Made by a program: the position numbers and the translations under genes | Shown: piece by piece, positions 43,517 to 51,812 of the stretch | Layout: every line of letters starts with the position of its first letter | Numbering within the stretch: the stretch's first letter is position 1 | Notes under the pieces: generated by a model | Seen by the model: the letters and a program-made list of their open reading frames with translations, nothing else | The model's database searches: none | What the model was told of the DNA's origin: nothing | DNA from: Bacteroides sedimenti | GTDB taxonomy: Bacteria > Bacteroidota > Bacteroidia > Bacteroidales > Bacteroidaceae | Length of the DNA stretch: 64,000 bases | NCBI RefSeq assembly: GCF_040365225.1 | Contig: NZ_AP028055.1 | Coordinates: 496,001 to 560,000, forward strand | Direction of reading: 5' to 3'

Positions 43517-44443
43517 GTTTCCTAGCATCTTATACTGTTGAGCTTCACTGCACCCCCACCTATACCAGTCAGGTATAGTCTGCAATCGTGAGCACTCCGT
43601 AGGGGTGAGCCTTCTTATAGTACCCTCTGTGTACACTCCCGTACTAGCGACCCCTTTAGCTAGGAGTGTTCCGTGACTCCCCGTATCGTACCAAAATCTG
43701 TAATCGCTGTCAAAATAGGTTTCTAGGAGCTGCATATAATTCGCTGTGAGCTTTCGGGGTTTATCGTTCAGATGAGACAAAATGTATTTCTCAGGTACGT
43801 TTTGGCATAGAATATCTTTAAGTATAATGCCCTTCTCGGGGAGAGGGGGTATTGTGTAGTCCTCCTCTATTCGGTCAGGGTCTAAACGATAGTAGATGTT
43901 AGTCCAGTACAGCCTCTGTCTCCTTTGTGCGGATACCGACTTAGAATCTAGGAGGGTAGGGGGTACACCGATGGCTTTGCTTAGTACTTTTTCCCATTTT
44001 TCCTGCATCTTAACGTTCTCTAGCAAGAATTTTATTTCTGGATTACGTTTCCTCAGTTCTGTCAGAATACGTATGTACTCCCAAAACAAGTAGCTCTGCC
44101 CTTCAAATTCAAACCCCTGCCCCTTTAACTCAATGTATCGTTCAAGAGTGTATATCTCCTCGTTCTCAGTCGTTGCCATCCCATTTCTCTTACCTGCGAA
44201 ACTGAATGACTGACAAGGGCTGCCTCCTATTAGTATGTCTATTTTCCCTAGTTCCTCCGGGTTTATTTTCGTAACGTCCCCCAGCTGAAGGGTTTCGGGG
44301 AAGTTGAGCATCGTCTGGGCAATCGCGTGTCTGTCAACCTCGGAGGCGTAGTATTTCTCTAGGGGCAATCCTATCTTCCTCAGGGCTATTTGTCCACAGC
44401 TCATGCCGTCAAACAGGCTTAGCACCGTTAGTCCTTTTTTCAT
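43466..44443 (-). CDS. DNA (cytosine-5) methyltransferase
   Basis: 325 residues. All m5C motifs are visible: FDGMSCGQIAL (I), IGGSPCQSFSFAGK with catalytic Cys77 (IV), LLENVKM (VI), QRRQRLYWTN (VIII), and MLGNGWTVDVIAHIF (X). No partner restriction gene is nearby, so it is probably an orphan that protects phage DNA from host restriction. Target unknown. Confidence 0.94.
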   Translation of the reverse strand: MKKGLTVLSLFDGMSCGQIALRKIGLPLEKYYASEVDRHAIAQTMLNFPETLQLGDVTKINPEELGKIDILIGGSPCQSFSFAGKRNGMATTENEEIYTLERYIELKGQGFEFEGQSYLFWEYIRILTELRKRNPEIKFLLENVKMQEKWEKVLSKAIGVPPTLLDSKSVSAQRRQRLYWTNIYYRLDPDRIEEDYTIPPLPEKGIILKDILCQNVPEKYILSHLNDKPRKLTANYMQLLETYFDSDYRFWYDTGSHGTLLAKGVASTGVYTEGTIRRLTPTECSRLQTIPDWYRWGCSEAQQYKMLGNGWTVDVIAHIFAGIKC

Positions 44444-44473
44444 AGTTCTAATCTTTTTTATAGAAATTTGTCG
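44399..44473. repeat. Repeat R2 (copy 1) at the methyltransferase 5' end
   Basis: About 75 bp with one mismatch to 45343-45417. It covers the first 15 codons (MKKGLTVLSLFDGMS) and the leader. R2 and R1 meet between the two genes. Confidence 0.88.
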
Positions 44474-44546
44474 TTCATAGTTCTAATCTTTTGTGTTAGC
44501 ATTTAATTCCTGCAAATATGTGGGCTATTACATCTACCGTCCAGCC
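44466..44546. repeat. Repeat R1 (copy 2)
   Basis: Second copy of the 3' repeat, at the end of the upstream methyltransferase gene; see 43436-43516. Confidence 0.88.
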
Positions 44547-45387
44547 ATCCCCAAGTACATCGGCGGCGTCCGCATAGTCAAGTACGTCAGTATATCCTTC
44601 GGGAACAGTCTGTAGTCTTTCAAGCTCCCTTCGGGTCATAAAACGCATGTGCCCATCCTCGTGAATCAGGGTCATAAATCCCTTTTTATGCCTTTTTACG
44701 AGCACCTCCTGAGTGTGAGCACTCTTATATTTTTCGTCTTTTAGGGCGTATTTATAAGCGTATGCGTACCTAGCAAGTATGCAATTGGATTTTTTTTCTT
44801 TCCGTCCATCCGCTATCTAGCACGTCGGATAGCATAATTCCTCTGTCTTTCGGAATTGGAATTTCTCTCTCTCTCTCCCAAATATTCGTCCAGTATATCC
44901 TATCCCTTAGCTGTCCTGACACTAAGGAAGAGTTTATCTTCACCCCCGTAGCCCCGAGAGCCTCTGATATCAGCATACGGTCAAACTTTGGCATAGAACC
45001 CACATTTTCAAGGATAAAGTAAGTCGGGTTTATTTCCTTCTTTAGCCTTTCGTATTCCCAGAAAAGAGAGCTTTTGCTTCCTCCCAAACCCGATTGTGTC
45101 CTATTCGCAATGGATAAATCCTGACAGGGAGAACCCCCAGCTAGTAGGTCTATGTGACCCACTTCAAAGTCTCCGTTCTCTGTGTGTAGAATACCATCTT
45201 TAAATGATACCTTTGTAACGTCTCCTATGTGTATTGTATCGGGATAGTTATGCCTAGTTACTTTTATCGCTATGTCTTTTATTTCAGACGCGAAGTACTT
45301 CGATACTTGAATTCCAGCCCTCTCGAGGGCTATGCGGCAGCAGCTCATGCCGTCAAACAGGCTGAGCACCGTTAGTCCTTTTTTCAT
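44496..45387 (-). pseudogene. Second DNA (cytosine-5) methyltransferase, interrupted in an A8 tract
   Basis: The first frame runs from ATG 45387 to a stop at 44770 (205 residues) with FDGMSC (I), AGGSPCQDLS with Cys88 (IV), FILENVGS (VI) and QLRDRIYWTN (VIII). It lacks the C-terminal motif. The missing end (RRELERLQTVPEGY to GDGWTVDVIAHIF) is encoded in another frame down to 44496. Removing one A from the A8 run (T8 at 44790-44797 on the plus strand) joins them into 296 residues. It is phase-variable, translationally frameshifted, a recent mutation or a homopolymer read error. The truncated form would lack the motif X half of the fold. Confidence 0.85.
44790..44797 (-). other. A8 homopolymer at the methyltransferase frameshift
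   Basis: Eight T on the plus strand equal eight A on the coding strand, just after the GWTERK codons. The reading frame changes exactly here; A7 would restore full length. Confidence 0.85.
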
Positions 45388-45417
45388 AGTTCTAATCTTT
45401 TTTATAGAAATTTGTCG
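45343..45417. repeat. Repeat R2 (copy 2)
   Basis: Second copy of the 5' repeat, at the start of the upstream methyltransferase and reaching into the polymerase 3' end; see 44399-44473. Confidence 0.88.
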
Positions 45418-47350
45418 TGAATCCGTCTGCTCTAAGAGGTAGCCCCTCAGCCCATGGTATAGGGAGAGCCATAATCCGGCAGACGTCCTCGAGATTGTCG
45501 GCACTTTCGTTCTCTATGACAACCTCGTCGTGTATGTGCATACAGACTCTATAGCCTGCGTTTTCAAGGTTCAACAAAGCAAAGGCTAGGCAGTCCCTAG
45601 CAATCGCCTGTACAATGTTCTCAGTAAGTTTACCCCCGTAGGTGTCAATCTTACCCCACTTATTAGTTACCTGTATAAGACCCTCGTACTGGATAGCCTC
45701 TCTGCCGAAGCGGTTAACTACCATTCTGGCTTTAGGGTAGGCAAGTCTTCTCCCGGAAGGGAGTTCAACGAAAAGGAAATTGCGCTGTCCTATGAATTTA
45801 ACCCCGTGGGCTATTGTTACGACCGTTTTTTCTTTAACGGCTTTAACAGCTGCCCTTTCGATTTTACCCCATAGTTTTACAATGTTCGGGTTAGCGTCTC
45901 TCCAGTTCTTAACAAGACCCGGCTTTTCTTCGTCCGGAATCTTTCCTGCTACGTCCATAGCGGTAAGGGCTGCAACCCCTCCCTGATAGCCGCAAGCTAA
46001 CTGAGCGACTTTCCCCCTGTCCCGTAGTCCGCTTCCCTTCGTAACGCTCTCTATAGGAACTCCGAACATTTGAGCAGCTGTGGCTTCATAGATTTTACCG
46101 TGCGAGTTGAATACGTCCAGCACCCACTGTTCATCTGCCAGCCAAGCTATAACTCTTGCCTCGATTGCGGAGTAGTCAGCTACCAATAAGGTGCATCCTT
46201 CTTTAGCAACGAAGGCAGTCCGGATTAACTCAGAGAGGATATTAGGTACGTTTCCGAAACACATCTCCAGCATAACTCTGTCTTTATCCTTAACCAGTTC
46301 CCTAGCAAGGTCTAGCTCCGGGTGCTTGTTCCTCGGGAGGTTCTGTACCTGCACCAGTCTTCCAGCCCAGCGTCCTGTACGGTTAGCCCCATAGAATTGA
46401 AGCAAGCCGCGTACTCGACCATCTGTGCATACAGCGCGAGCCATAGCTTGATACTTCTTAACAGAGGTCTTTGAAAGTTCCTGCCTTATCCTAAGCATCT
46501 CCTCAGCTTCTTTAGAAAGCTCCCCGCTTCCTAGCAGTTCTGATACAGAGTCTTTTGACAACGACTTCGGTACTTCCGTTCCTTCGCCCTCTAGCCAGCT
46601 TTTCAACTGAGAAACAGAGTTAGGGTTGTCTAGCCCGGTTAGCTTTTCAGCTTTCCAGAGTAGGTCTTCCCTGATTTCTGTATCTAGGCTAATTGCGTTT
46701 TGAACCAGCTCCATATCCAACTCAATTCCCCGGGATATGATTTTCTGGTCTAGTTCCCAAAGAGCCTGCTCCGTAGGAGTTATCTCTATGTTTTGCAGCT
46801 TGTTGCTAATCGCTCTCTCGGTCGATACGTCCTGTTTACAATAGGTTTTGAATATTTCCCATTTAGCAAGGTCATGCTCCGGGAGGTTTCTCGACCTATA
46901 CCCATTTGCTTTTGTAGGTTTACAGGGCATGGAGAAATATCGAATAAGGGCTTTTCCTTCCCTCATTTTTTGTTCCTCCAGCATAAGCACCTTTGCAGCA
47001 GCTTCCAGCGAAAGAGGCAGTCCGGCTACAGCCGAGCGAACTCTAGTGCATTCCCACTGCGACTCACGTAGCCTAAATCCCGTGCTTTCAAGTAAGTACT
47101 TGTTAAGACACGTAATCTCGAAGTTTGCGTTAAATGCTGTCTTTAATACGTTGGAATCAAAAAGAGCTAGCTTTACCTTAAAAGGGAGTACTCCCCCTCG
47201 TGCGAGGTCTACTATCTCTACAGGCTCGTCGTCAAAAGCATAGGCAAAGAGAAGTATTTCGAAAGAGGGGTCTTCTACGTAGCGATATACACCACAATTA
47301 GGAAGGTCTGCCTCTGAATAGGTCTCTATGTCTATAGATAGTTTTCGCAT
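45392..47350 (-). CDS. Family A DNA polymerase with 3'-5' exonuclease
   Basis: 652 residues from ATG at 47350 (MRKLSIDIETYSEADL). Exo motif DIETY at the N-terminus; polymerase motif A LLVADYSAIEARVIAWL, O-helix-type RDRGKVAQLACGYQGG, motif C CMHIHDEVVIE. No 5'-3' exonuclease domain. It is the phage replicative polymerase. Confidence 0.95.
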   Translation of the reverse strand: MRKLSIDIETYSEADLPNCGVYRYVEDPSFEILLFAYAFDDEPVEIVDLARGGVLPFKVKLALFDSNVLKTAFNANFEITCLNKYLLESTGFRLRESQWECTRVRSAVAGLPLSLEAAAKVLMLEEQKMREGKALIRYFSMPCKPTKANGYRSRNLPEHDLAKWEIFKTYCKQDVSTERAISNKLQNIEITPTEQALWELDQKIISRGIELDMELVQNAISLDTEIREDLLWKAEKLTGLDNPNSVSQLKSWLEGEGTEVPKSLSKDSVSELLGSGELSKEAEEMLRIRQELSKTSVKKYQAMARAVCTDGRVRGLLQFYGANRTGRWAGRLVQVQNLPRNKHPELDLARELVKDKDRVMLEMCFGNVPNILSELIRTAFVAKEGCTLLVADYSAIEARVIAWLADEQWVLDVFNSHGKIYEATAAQMFGVPIESVTKGSGLRDRGKVAQLACGYQGGVAALTAMDVAGKIPDEEKPGLVKNWRDANPNIVKLWGKIERAAVKAVKEKTVVTIAHGVKFIGQRNFLFVELPSGRRLAYPKARMVVNRFGREAIQYEGLIQVTNKWGKIDTYGGKLTENIVQAIARDCLAFALLNLENAGYRVCMHIHDEVVIENESADNLEDVCRIMALPIPWAEGLPLRADGFTTNFYKKD

Positions 47351-47413
47351 TTTGTGTGTTGTGTTTAGAAGGGGCAGAACCATGCTGCCCCTTGTGCTTG
47401 TGTTGTGTGCGGA

Positions 47414-47938
47414 TTACCAGTCTGAGTCTTCGCTTCCGAAGTCTTCTTCGGCAGTGCTTCCACCTCCCAGACGCTCTCCATCTTCCAGCTTTTGTAGGTT
47501 GTTAAGTCCTACGCCGATACCCTTGTTCCCGGCTTTATCAAACAAGAACAGATTAATCGAAGCGCGACCGTAGCAACCGCTGTAGAACTCGTCAGAGTCT
47601 ATAATAGGCTGTACACTGTCGTCTACAATCTGGGGTTTGCGCTTGCTGCTAGCTCCGAGGAACATGGAGTTTGCATACGCTGGGTCGTCCTCTCTTTCCT
47701 CGTCCCCGTCTCTTAGAGGAATATAGAACTTAGCCGGGAGTTTGGTTAGCCCTTTAGCTTGGAGGAACTCTTTCGTTAGCTTCTCGATTTCCTCCCGAAT
47801 CTTAGCTATTGTCTTCTTATCCTTTTTAGGGATAATAATAGATACTGAATACTTAGGTTCTTGTCCTTCCTCAATTGCATGAGGTGTGAAAACATGTGCG
47901 TAAGAAAATCTAACTTTTCCTGTTACTACTTTTGCCAT
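47414..47938 (-). CDS. DUF2815 single-stranded DNA-binding-like protein
   Basis: 174 residues. KVRFSYAHVFTP start, KYSVSIIIPKKDKKT, and an acidic C-terminal tip DFGSEDSDW like that of SSB proteins. In phage modules it follows DUF2800 and precedes polA, as here. Likely ssDNA binding in replication or recombination. Confidence 0.9.
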   Translation of the reverse strand: MAKVVTGKVRFSYAHVFTPHAIEEGQEPKYSVSIIIPKKDKKTIAKIREEIEKLTKEFLQAKGLTKLPAKFYIPLRDGDEEREDDPAYANSMFLGASSKRKPQIVDDSVQPIIDSDEFYSGCYGRASINLFLFDKAGNKGIGVGLNNLQKLEDGERLGGGSTAEEDFGSEDSDW

Positions 47939-47966
47939 AATTGTAATTTTGTCTTTAGGTTATTAA

Positions 47967-49139
47967 TTATTGAAAATCTGCTTTTGCTTGCTCAATGCCG
48001 TTGAACTCCGGTCGGCTATCGCATTCCGGGACTAGCGTTGGCTTGCCCTGCGGTTTGTCGATTAATCCTGCTAGTAACTCGTTGAACTTAGCCTTTGAGA
48101 CTAACTTCTCGAGGGAAGTAATACCCGCCAGTTTGCGAGTGAATATCTGTTCATCTGTGAAGCCTTCTTTTGATAGAATTTCTGCCGCTTTTTCGTCGTC
48201 GGTTATTACCCGGACGCTTCGGCCTTCTACCAGTTTGAAGCCTTCCCATTTCTTACCGTTCAGTGCCTCTTGGAGAGCATATCCGGATATAGAATTAGCC
48301 CATGATACAAGCATATCAGTATAGGTAAGTATCTCGGTTATTTCCTTATCCGATAATAAGTCTGGGTCTTGGAACTCGTATTTAAGTGCCTCTAGGTTTT
48401 TCATAGCCAAAGCCCTGCATCGGTTTTTGGCTTTACAGAACTGGCACTTATCACTAGGAACATACTCTCCCAGTCCGTCGAAAGCGAGTTTAGCTTTAGG
48501 TTTGAGCTCATTTTCAGCCCAATCCCGTAAGTCTTTCACCTTCATTGTGTACGAGGATATATTATCCATTCGAGGCTGGTAGATAGTCATTTGGACTTCT
48601 TCTATGTCATACGCTATGTCGTATATGGCAAGGAATCCAAGAGCGTATATTTTCATCTGTATGTTATCTACACAGCTTACCTTTACGCCCTTACCGTATT
48701 TCAGGTCGATAACCTTTAGCACCTTGTCAGATACTATTCCGATATCCCCTGTTCCGAAAGCATCTTGCATGTAGTCGGATAAATTAAGCTGCACCTCTAC
48801 CTCTATCTCCGCATCCGGACAAATAACCCGGGAAGCGGTAAGCTCGTCTAACACGAAGTCCGCATAGGCATTCATGTAGTCCAGCATTTCAGGAGAGTAG
48901 AACTTGTGCTTCTTGATATTAACCATAGCATCTGCGAAAGCCTTATCAGAAACCCTTCCTAGTCTGTTCCGGATTATCGTTTCGCCTAAAAGGTGGGCTA
49001 GAGTGCCTTCCTCGGCGGCGTCCGATGTTTTATCCGGGAACTGAGACTCTAATACAGCCGAAGGGGTGCATATCATCCAGCGAGCTGCCCCAGAAGGGGA
49101 CAGCAGCGCATGTGCTTTTTCTTGTTCCTTCTTAGCCAT
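47967..49139 (-). CDS. DUF2800 exonuclease-like protein (PD-(D/E)xK)
   Basis: 390 residues. LSPSGAARWMICTPSAVLE and EGTLAHLLGE are followed by the nuclease core DIGIVSDKVLKVIDLKYGKG and a cysteine cluster (CQFCKAKNRC) that may hold an iron-sulfur site, as in Cas4/AddB-like nucleases. Probable recombination exonuclease paired with DUF2815. Confidence 0.88.
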   Translation of the reverse strand: MAKKEQEKAHALLSPSGAARWMICTPSAVLESQFPDKTSDAAEEGTLAHLLGETIIRNRLGRVSDKAFADAMVNIKKHKFYSPEMLDYMNAYADFVLDELTASRVICPDAEIEVEVQLNLSDYMQDAFGTGDIGIVSDKVLKVIDLKYGKGVKVSCVDNIQMKIYALGFLAIYDIAYDIEEVQMTIYQPRMDNISSYTMKVKDLRDWAENELKPKAKLAFDGLGEYVPSDKCQFCKAKNRCRALAMKNLEALKYEFQDPDLLSDKEITEILTYTDMLVSWANSISGYALQEALNGKKWEGFKLVEGRSVRVITDDEKAAEILSKEGFTDEQIFTRKLAGITSLEKLVSKAKFNELLAGLIDKPQGKPTLVPECDSRPEFNGIEQAKADFQ

Positions 49140-49590
49140 ATATAAGAGCCTTTAAAGTGGCATGGAAAGAATGAATATTCTCAGGGGCGGTTTCCATAAG
49201 CTCTCCGATTGACTCTACCCCGTGAGAGGTAAGAGCGTCCTTAGCTTCTTTACGCTTTCCGTCTCTTGCTAGTTGAACGCATAATGCTCTCAGTTCCTCC
49301 GAGTCAGGAAGCCCTTGTTCATTTTGTGGCTTACTTTCCTCAGTTTTTGGAGCTTCTTGCATTGCTTCTGCGGTCATATCCGTTCTGACTTGCGCCGCTT
49401 TACTACTCTTTCGAGCTTTAGGCTTCTCTGCTACTTTCTCCGTTGGTTCTTCCTGCATGGAAACTGTTCCTTCGTTTGATATCTTTATTCCTCTTTGGAA
49501 TTGCTCCCCGGAAACAGCAGCTATCAGTTTTTCGACTAGCGCCTCTAAAGATGGAGACGCGGTTAATGTTACATTCAATTCTAAGTTCAT
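49132..49590 (-). CDS. Hypothetical protein linked to recombination genes
   Basis: 152 residues from ATG at 49590 (MNLELNVTLTASPSLEALV). A flexible charged middle (EKVAEKPKARKSSKAAQVR) leads to a helical C-terminal domain (RDGKRKEAKDALTSHGVES). Overlaps DUF2800 by 8 nt. Possibly an accessory recombination protein. Confidence 0.62.
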   Translation of the reverse strand: MNLELNVTLTASPSLEALVEKLIAAVSGEQFQRGIKISNEGTVSMQEEPTEKVAEKPKARKSSKAAQVRTDMTAEAMQEAPKTEESKPQNEQGLPDSEELRALCVQLARDGKRKEAKDALTSHGVESIGELMETAPENIHSFHATLKALIYG

Positions 49591-49777
49591 AGTTTTTAAA
49601 GTGTTAAATTGTTGTGTACTGTAAGCCACTGTGCTCGTGCTTTGCGTGATTTATGGGTATCGCTCTAATTATTTTACCTTTATCACTTGCCAGCTTTCGT
49701 AGCACAGCAGCTTAGTTATTTTCTACTAAAGAATTGTCCATCATGTCAAAGAGCGATTGTAAGAGCGTTGCGTTTGG

Positions 49778-50023
49778 TTAGTTTTTGTCTATCACCGCGT
49801 GTCTGTGTTTAGACGTTGTAGCTTTAACTAGCCAATCTGGGACGGGAGCAGTTACGCGTTGAATGTACATCTGCTCTGCCTCTTGTATTCGGCGTGGGTG
49901 CTGCTGTACGTGCTTCCACTTTCTGCTGTTCCCTTTTCTCGTTACTACCGAGATTTTTTTCACTGAGGAGTCATAAAGCATAATAGCTTGTCCTCTTTTT
50001 AGTTGTCGCGCTTGTGATTGCAT
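49778..50023 (-). CDS. Small basic hypothetical protein
   Basis: 81 residues, Lys/Arg/His-rich (VVTRKGNSRKWKHVQQHPRR), suggesting nucleic-acid contact. Early operon. No family recognised. The 187-nt spacer to the next gene contains a 23-nt sequence shared inverted with 35.6 kb. Confidence 0.55.
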   Translation of the reverse strand: MQSQARQLKRGQAIMLYDSSVKKISVVTRKGNSRKWKHVQQHPRRIQEAEQMYIQRVTAPVPDWLVKATTSKHRHAVIDKN

Positions 50024-50050
50024 ACCTTTTTGTTTTTTAGGAGTTAATAA

Positions 50051-50212
50051 TTATTCTAATTCGAAATATTCAAAGTATAAAGCTGCGACCTTTCCGAAAT
50101 AGTCTTTAAGTAGTTCTCGGTAACGCTCTAAGTCGCGTACAGCTATTCCTAGCTTGTGAGATACCGTCTTTCGACCTTCCGTTACTACCCGTAGCCTAGT
50201 AACATACATCAT
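50051..50212 (-). CDS. Small hypothetical protein (53 aa)
   Basis: MMYVTRLRVVTEGRKTVSHK start, helical and mixed charge, ending YFEYFELE. It overlaps the HTH gene stop as ATGA, a coupling seen throughout this operon. Read directly from sequence. Confidence 0.55.
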   Translation of the reverse strand: MMYVTRLRVVTEGRKTVSHKLGIAVRDLERYRELLKDYFGKVAALYFEYFELE

Positions 50213-50394
50213 ATCCGCATGTGCTTATTAATAAAAGTATTGATATCTTCCTCCGTGAATTTCAAAGGACTGGTCAGCCCCGGAGCTTTGCTGAAATTGA
50301 TAAGCCCCTCTGCCACTTTCCTTTTGAGGGTTCTGTCGCTTATCTTTAAGCGCTGGCATACCTCCTTCGAGGTGTAAAATTGTGGTACTTTCAT
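50209..50394 (-). CDS. Helix-turn-helix protein, excisionase/MerR-like
   Basis: 61 residues. TSKEVCQRLKISDRTLKRKV is a winged-helix DNA-binding start followed by the FTEEDINTFINKH wing end. First gene of the leftward early operon, where Cro or Xis proteins are found. It may control the switch or excision. Confidence 0.78.
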   Translation of the reverse strand: MKVPQFYTSKEVCQRLKISDRTLKRKVAEGLINFSKAPGLTSPLKFTEEDINTFINKHMRI

Positions 50395-50523
50395 GTCGTT
50401 TTTATTTTTGTGTTTTCAAATTGTTAATCTCTGGCAATTAAGGTTAAACTATATTAAGCTGATTGCTTATATGGAATATAGTTTCTAACTTTGCTGCTCT
50501 CGATGTCTAGCTTTTGTATTTAA

Positions 50524-50540
50524 TTTCTATTCGTTAGAAA
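50524..50540. promoter_or_regulatory. Operator-like dyad 1
   Basis: TTTCTA-TTCGT-TAGAAA, arms in reverse order compared with dyad 2. Candidate repressor or Cro-like binding site. Confidence 0.5.
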
Positions 50541-50635
50541 TATATGGCTAAGAATTGAGAGATTAGCTCTTTCTAAATTGTTTAAAACTGGTAATATTTC
50601 CTGTTTTAAGAATCAGTAATTAGAACTAACTGATG

Positions 50636-50666
50636 CAAAGATAGAAACAGATTTCTAATTAGCAAA
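50636..50666 (-). promoter_or_regulatory. Early leftward promoter with internal operator
   Basis: On the minus strand TTTG (50666-50663), 19 nt, TATCTTTG (50643-50636), a full Bacteroidota consensus. The perfect dyad TAGAAA-CAGA-TTTCTA (50642-50657) lies in the spacer, so a bound repressor would block polymerase. Confidence 0.75.
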
Positions 50667-50739
50667 TTATTAGTCCATTTCTTAACATACATTAACACTC
50701 TGATTACTTAAAATAAGACTAACCATTACCCATTTATAT

Positions 50740-51444
50740 ATGAAAACTGTTGATAACCAACAAATTAAGGAGCGTATTAGAGAACTGCTGAGACAGCATG
50801 GTGATTCTGTTAATTCCTTATCAAAAGAACTGAGGGTTTCGCAAAAGACCCTGAACAATCAAATCAATGGCACGTGTGCTTTGTCGCTAGACACCATTGT
50901 TAATATTGCTACCCACTACAGAACGAGTGCCGATAGACTTCTAGCTTTGTGGGCTGACCCAGTGCAAGAAATAACTCACCCGGACGTCATAAACCTTCCA
51001 ACTCCAGATACACCATCCAAAAAAGAGGAGGGTGCAATACCACTTTTCAGAATGCGCCCGGGATTAAGCCTTCGGTCTTTCCTAAACAATAAAGAACCCT
51101 ACGCTGTAGACTCTATTAAAATTCCGAGGTCGCCTAAATGCGACGGAGCTTTATATGTTATTAATGATAGCATGTACCCACTTATCAAGCCCGGGGATAT
51201 TGTAGCCTTTTCTGAGATTAAAGACCTCAGCTATATTATATCCGGGGAGATTTACCTTGTAGGTGTAAACATGGGTGGCGAGTTTTATACACTCTGCAAA
51301 TATGTTAAGACTATTCCCGGAGAGCCTGATAAAGTTACGCTGTTGAACTTTGCCGAAGGAGGCGACTCTTTGATAATAGATAAGAGCTGCATAGAAGCTA
51401 TAGCTATAGTCAAAGCGAGTATAAATTTTAGAGGCATTGGCTAA
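50740..51444 (+). CDS. cI/LexA-like phage repressor (XRE HTH + S24 peptidase domain)
   Basis: 234 residues. The N-terminal HTH lies at about residues 22-45 (SVNSLSKELRVSQKTLNNQI). The C-terminal S24 domain has CDGALYVINDSMYPLIKPGD with Ser144 and Lys187 in TLCKYVK as the likely catalytic dyad for RecA-stimulated self-cleavage. It maintains lysogeny from next to attR and probably acts on the dyads upstream. Confidence 0.93.
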   Translation: MKTVDNQQIKERIRELLRQHGDSVNSLSKELRVSQKTLNNQINGTCALSLDTIVNIATHYRTSADRLLALWADPVQEITHPDVINLPTPDTPSKKEEGAIPLFRMRPGLSLRSFLNNKEPYAVDSIKIPRSPKCDGALYVINDSMYPLIKPGDIVAFSEIKDLSYIISGEIYLVGVNMGGEFYTLCKYVKTIPGEPDKVTLLNFAEGGDSLIIDKSCIEAIAIVKASINFRGIG

Positions 51445-51463
51445 TTTCGTACTCGTTTCGTAC
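51445..51463. repeat. GTACGAAA repeats, putative integrase arm sites (right)
   Basis: TTTCGTAC at 51445-51452 and 51456-51463, the reverse complement of the left-end repeats, 11 nt apart and 40 nt from attR. Matches the left cluster in sequence and phasing. Confidence 0.65.
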
Positions 51464-51502
51464 CGGCTAGTATATGAGTCTGTGTATGAGCAAAGTATAT
51501 GT

Positions 51503-51517
51503 TCCCCCAGCTTCCGC
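51503..51517 (+). other. attR core of the prophage
   Basis: Exact second copy of TCCCCCAGCTTCCGC. The bases to its right (TATCAATTTGAG then a terminator) are the original downstream flank of the tRNA gene. Confidence 0.93.
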
Positions 51518-51530
51518 TATCAATTTGAGA

Positions 51531-51563
51531 CGCCTGCAAATAGATATTTGCGGGCGTTTTTTG
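51531..51563 (+). terminator. Displaced chromosomal terminator of tRNA-Ser
   Basis: An 11-bp stem (CGCCTGCAAAT with ATTTGCGGGCG, one wobble) followed by TTTTTTG. After prophage excision it would lie 15 nt past the tRNA end. Confidence 0.8.
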
Positions 51564-51812
51564 TTTCAAGCATGAACATGTAGGCTCGGCTCAGTTGGAA
51601 AACTTAGCCTCACTATATCTCTCGGATTTCTGACTAGGAGTAAAATAAAAACATCGAGAGAAAATCGGCAAAACATGGTGACAGATTTTAATTTCCTAGT
51701 AGTATATTTTCAAGGAGTGTGATAGGTTCCGCTCGCAGACGTAATCTTATTAAGTTTTTGTTTTCTAAGAATATCTAATCTGGTATAATAGCATATTAAA
51801 ATAAATGCAATA

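Larger units (their letters stand above)
50395..50739. promoter_or_regulatory. Lysis-lysogeny control region
   Basis: 345 nt between divergent repressor and early genes. It holds the early promoter (50636-50666), dyads of TTTCTA/TAGAAA at 50524-50540 and 50642-50657, and further TTTCTAA half-sites near 50482 and 50570. These look like repressor operators. No gene. Confidence 0.7.
9765..51517. mobile_element. Siphovirus-like prophage (HK97-type head) in tRNA-Ser
   Basis: About 41.7 kb bounded by the 15-bp core repeats. It carries integrase, repressor, replication, packaging, head, tail and lysis modules with no clearly broken structural gene, so it looks complete. A tape measure gene of 1022 codons with tube and terminator genes and no sheath suggests a non-contractile long tail. 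Apart from the integrase, the repressor and a small cassette at 32.85-34.5 kb, everything is on the minus strand. Confidence 0.96.

Noticed and set aside
43466..45387. A restriction-modification system
   Set aside because: Two methyltransferases but no restriction endonuclease nearby; HNH at 34.8 kb belongs to the packaging region.
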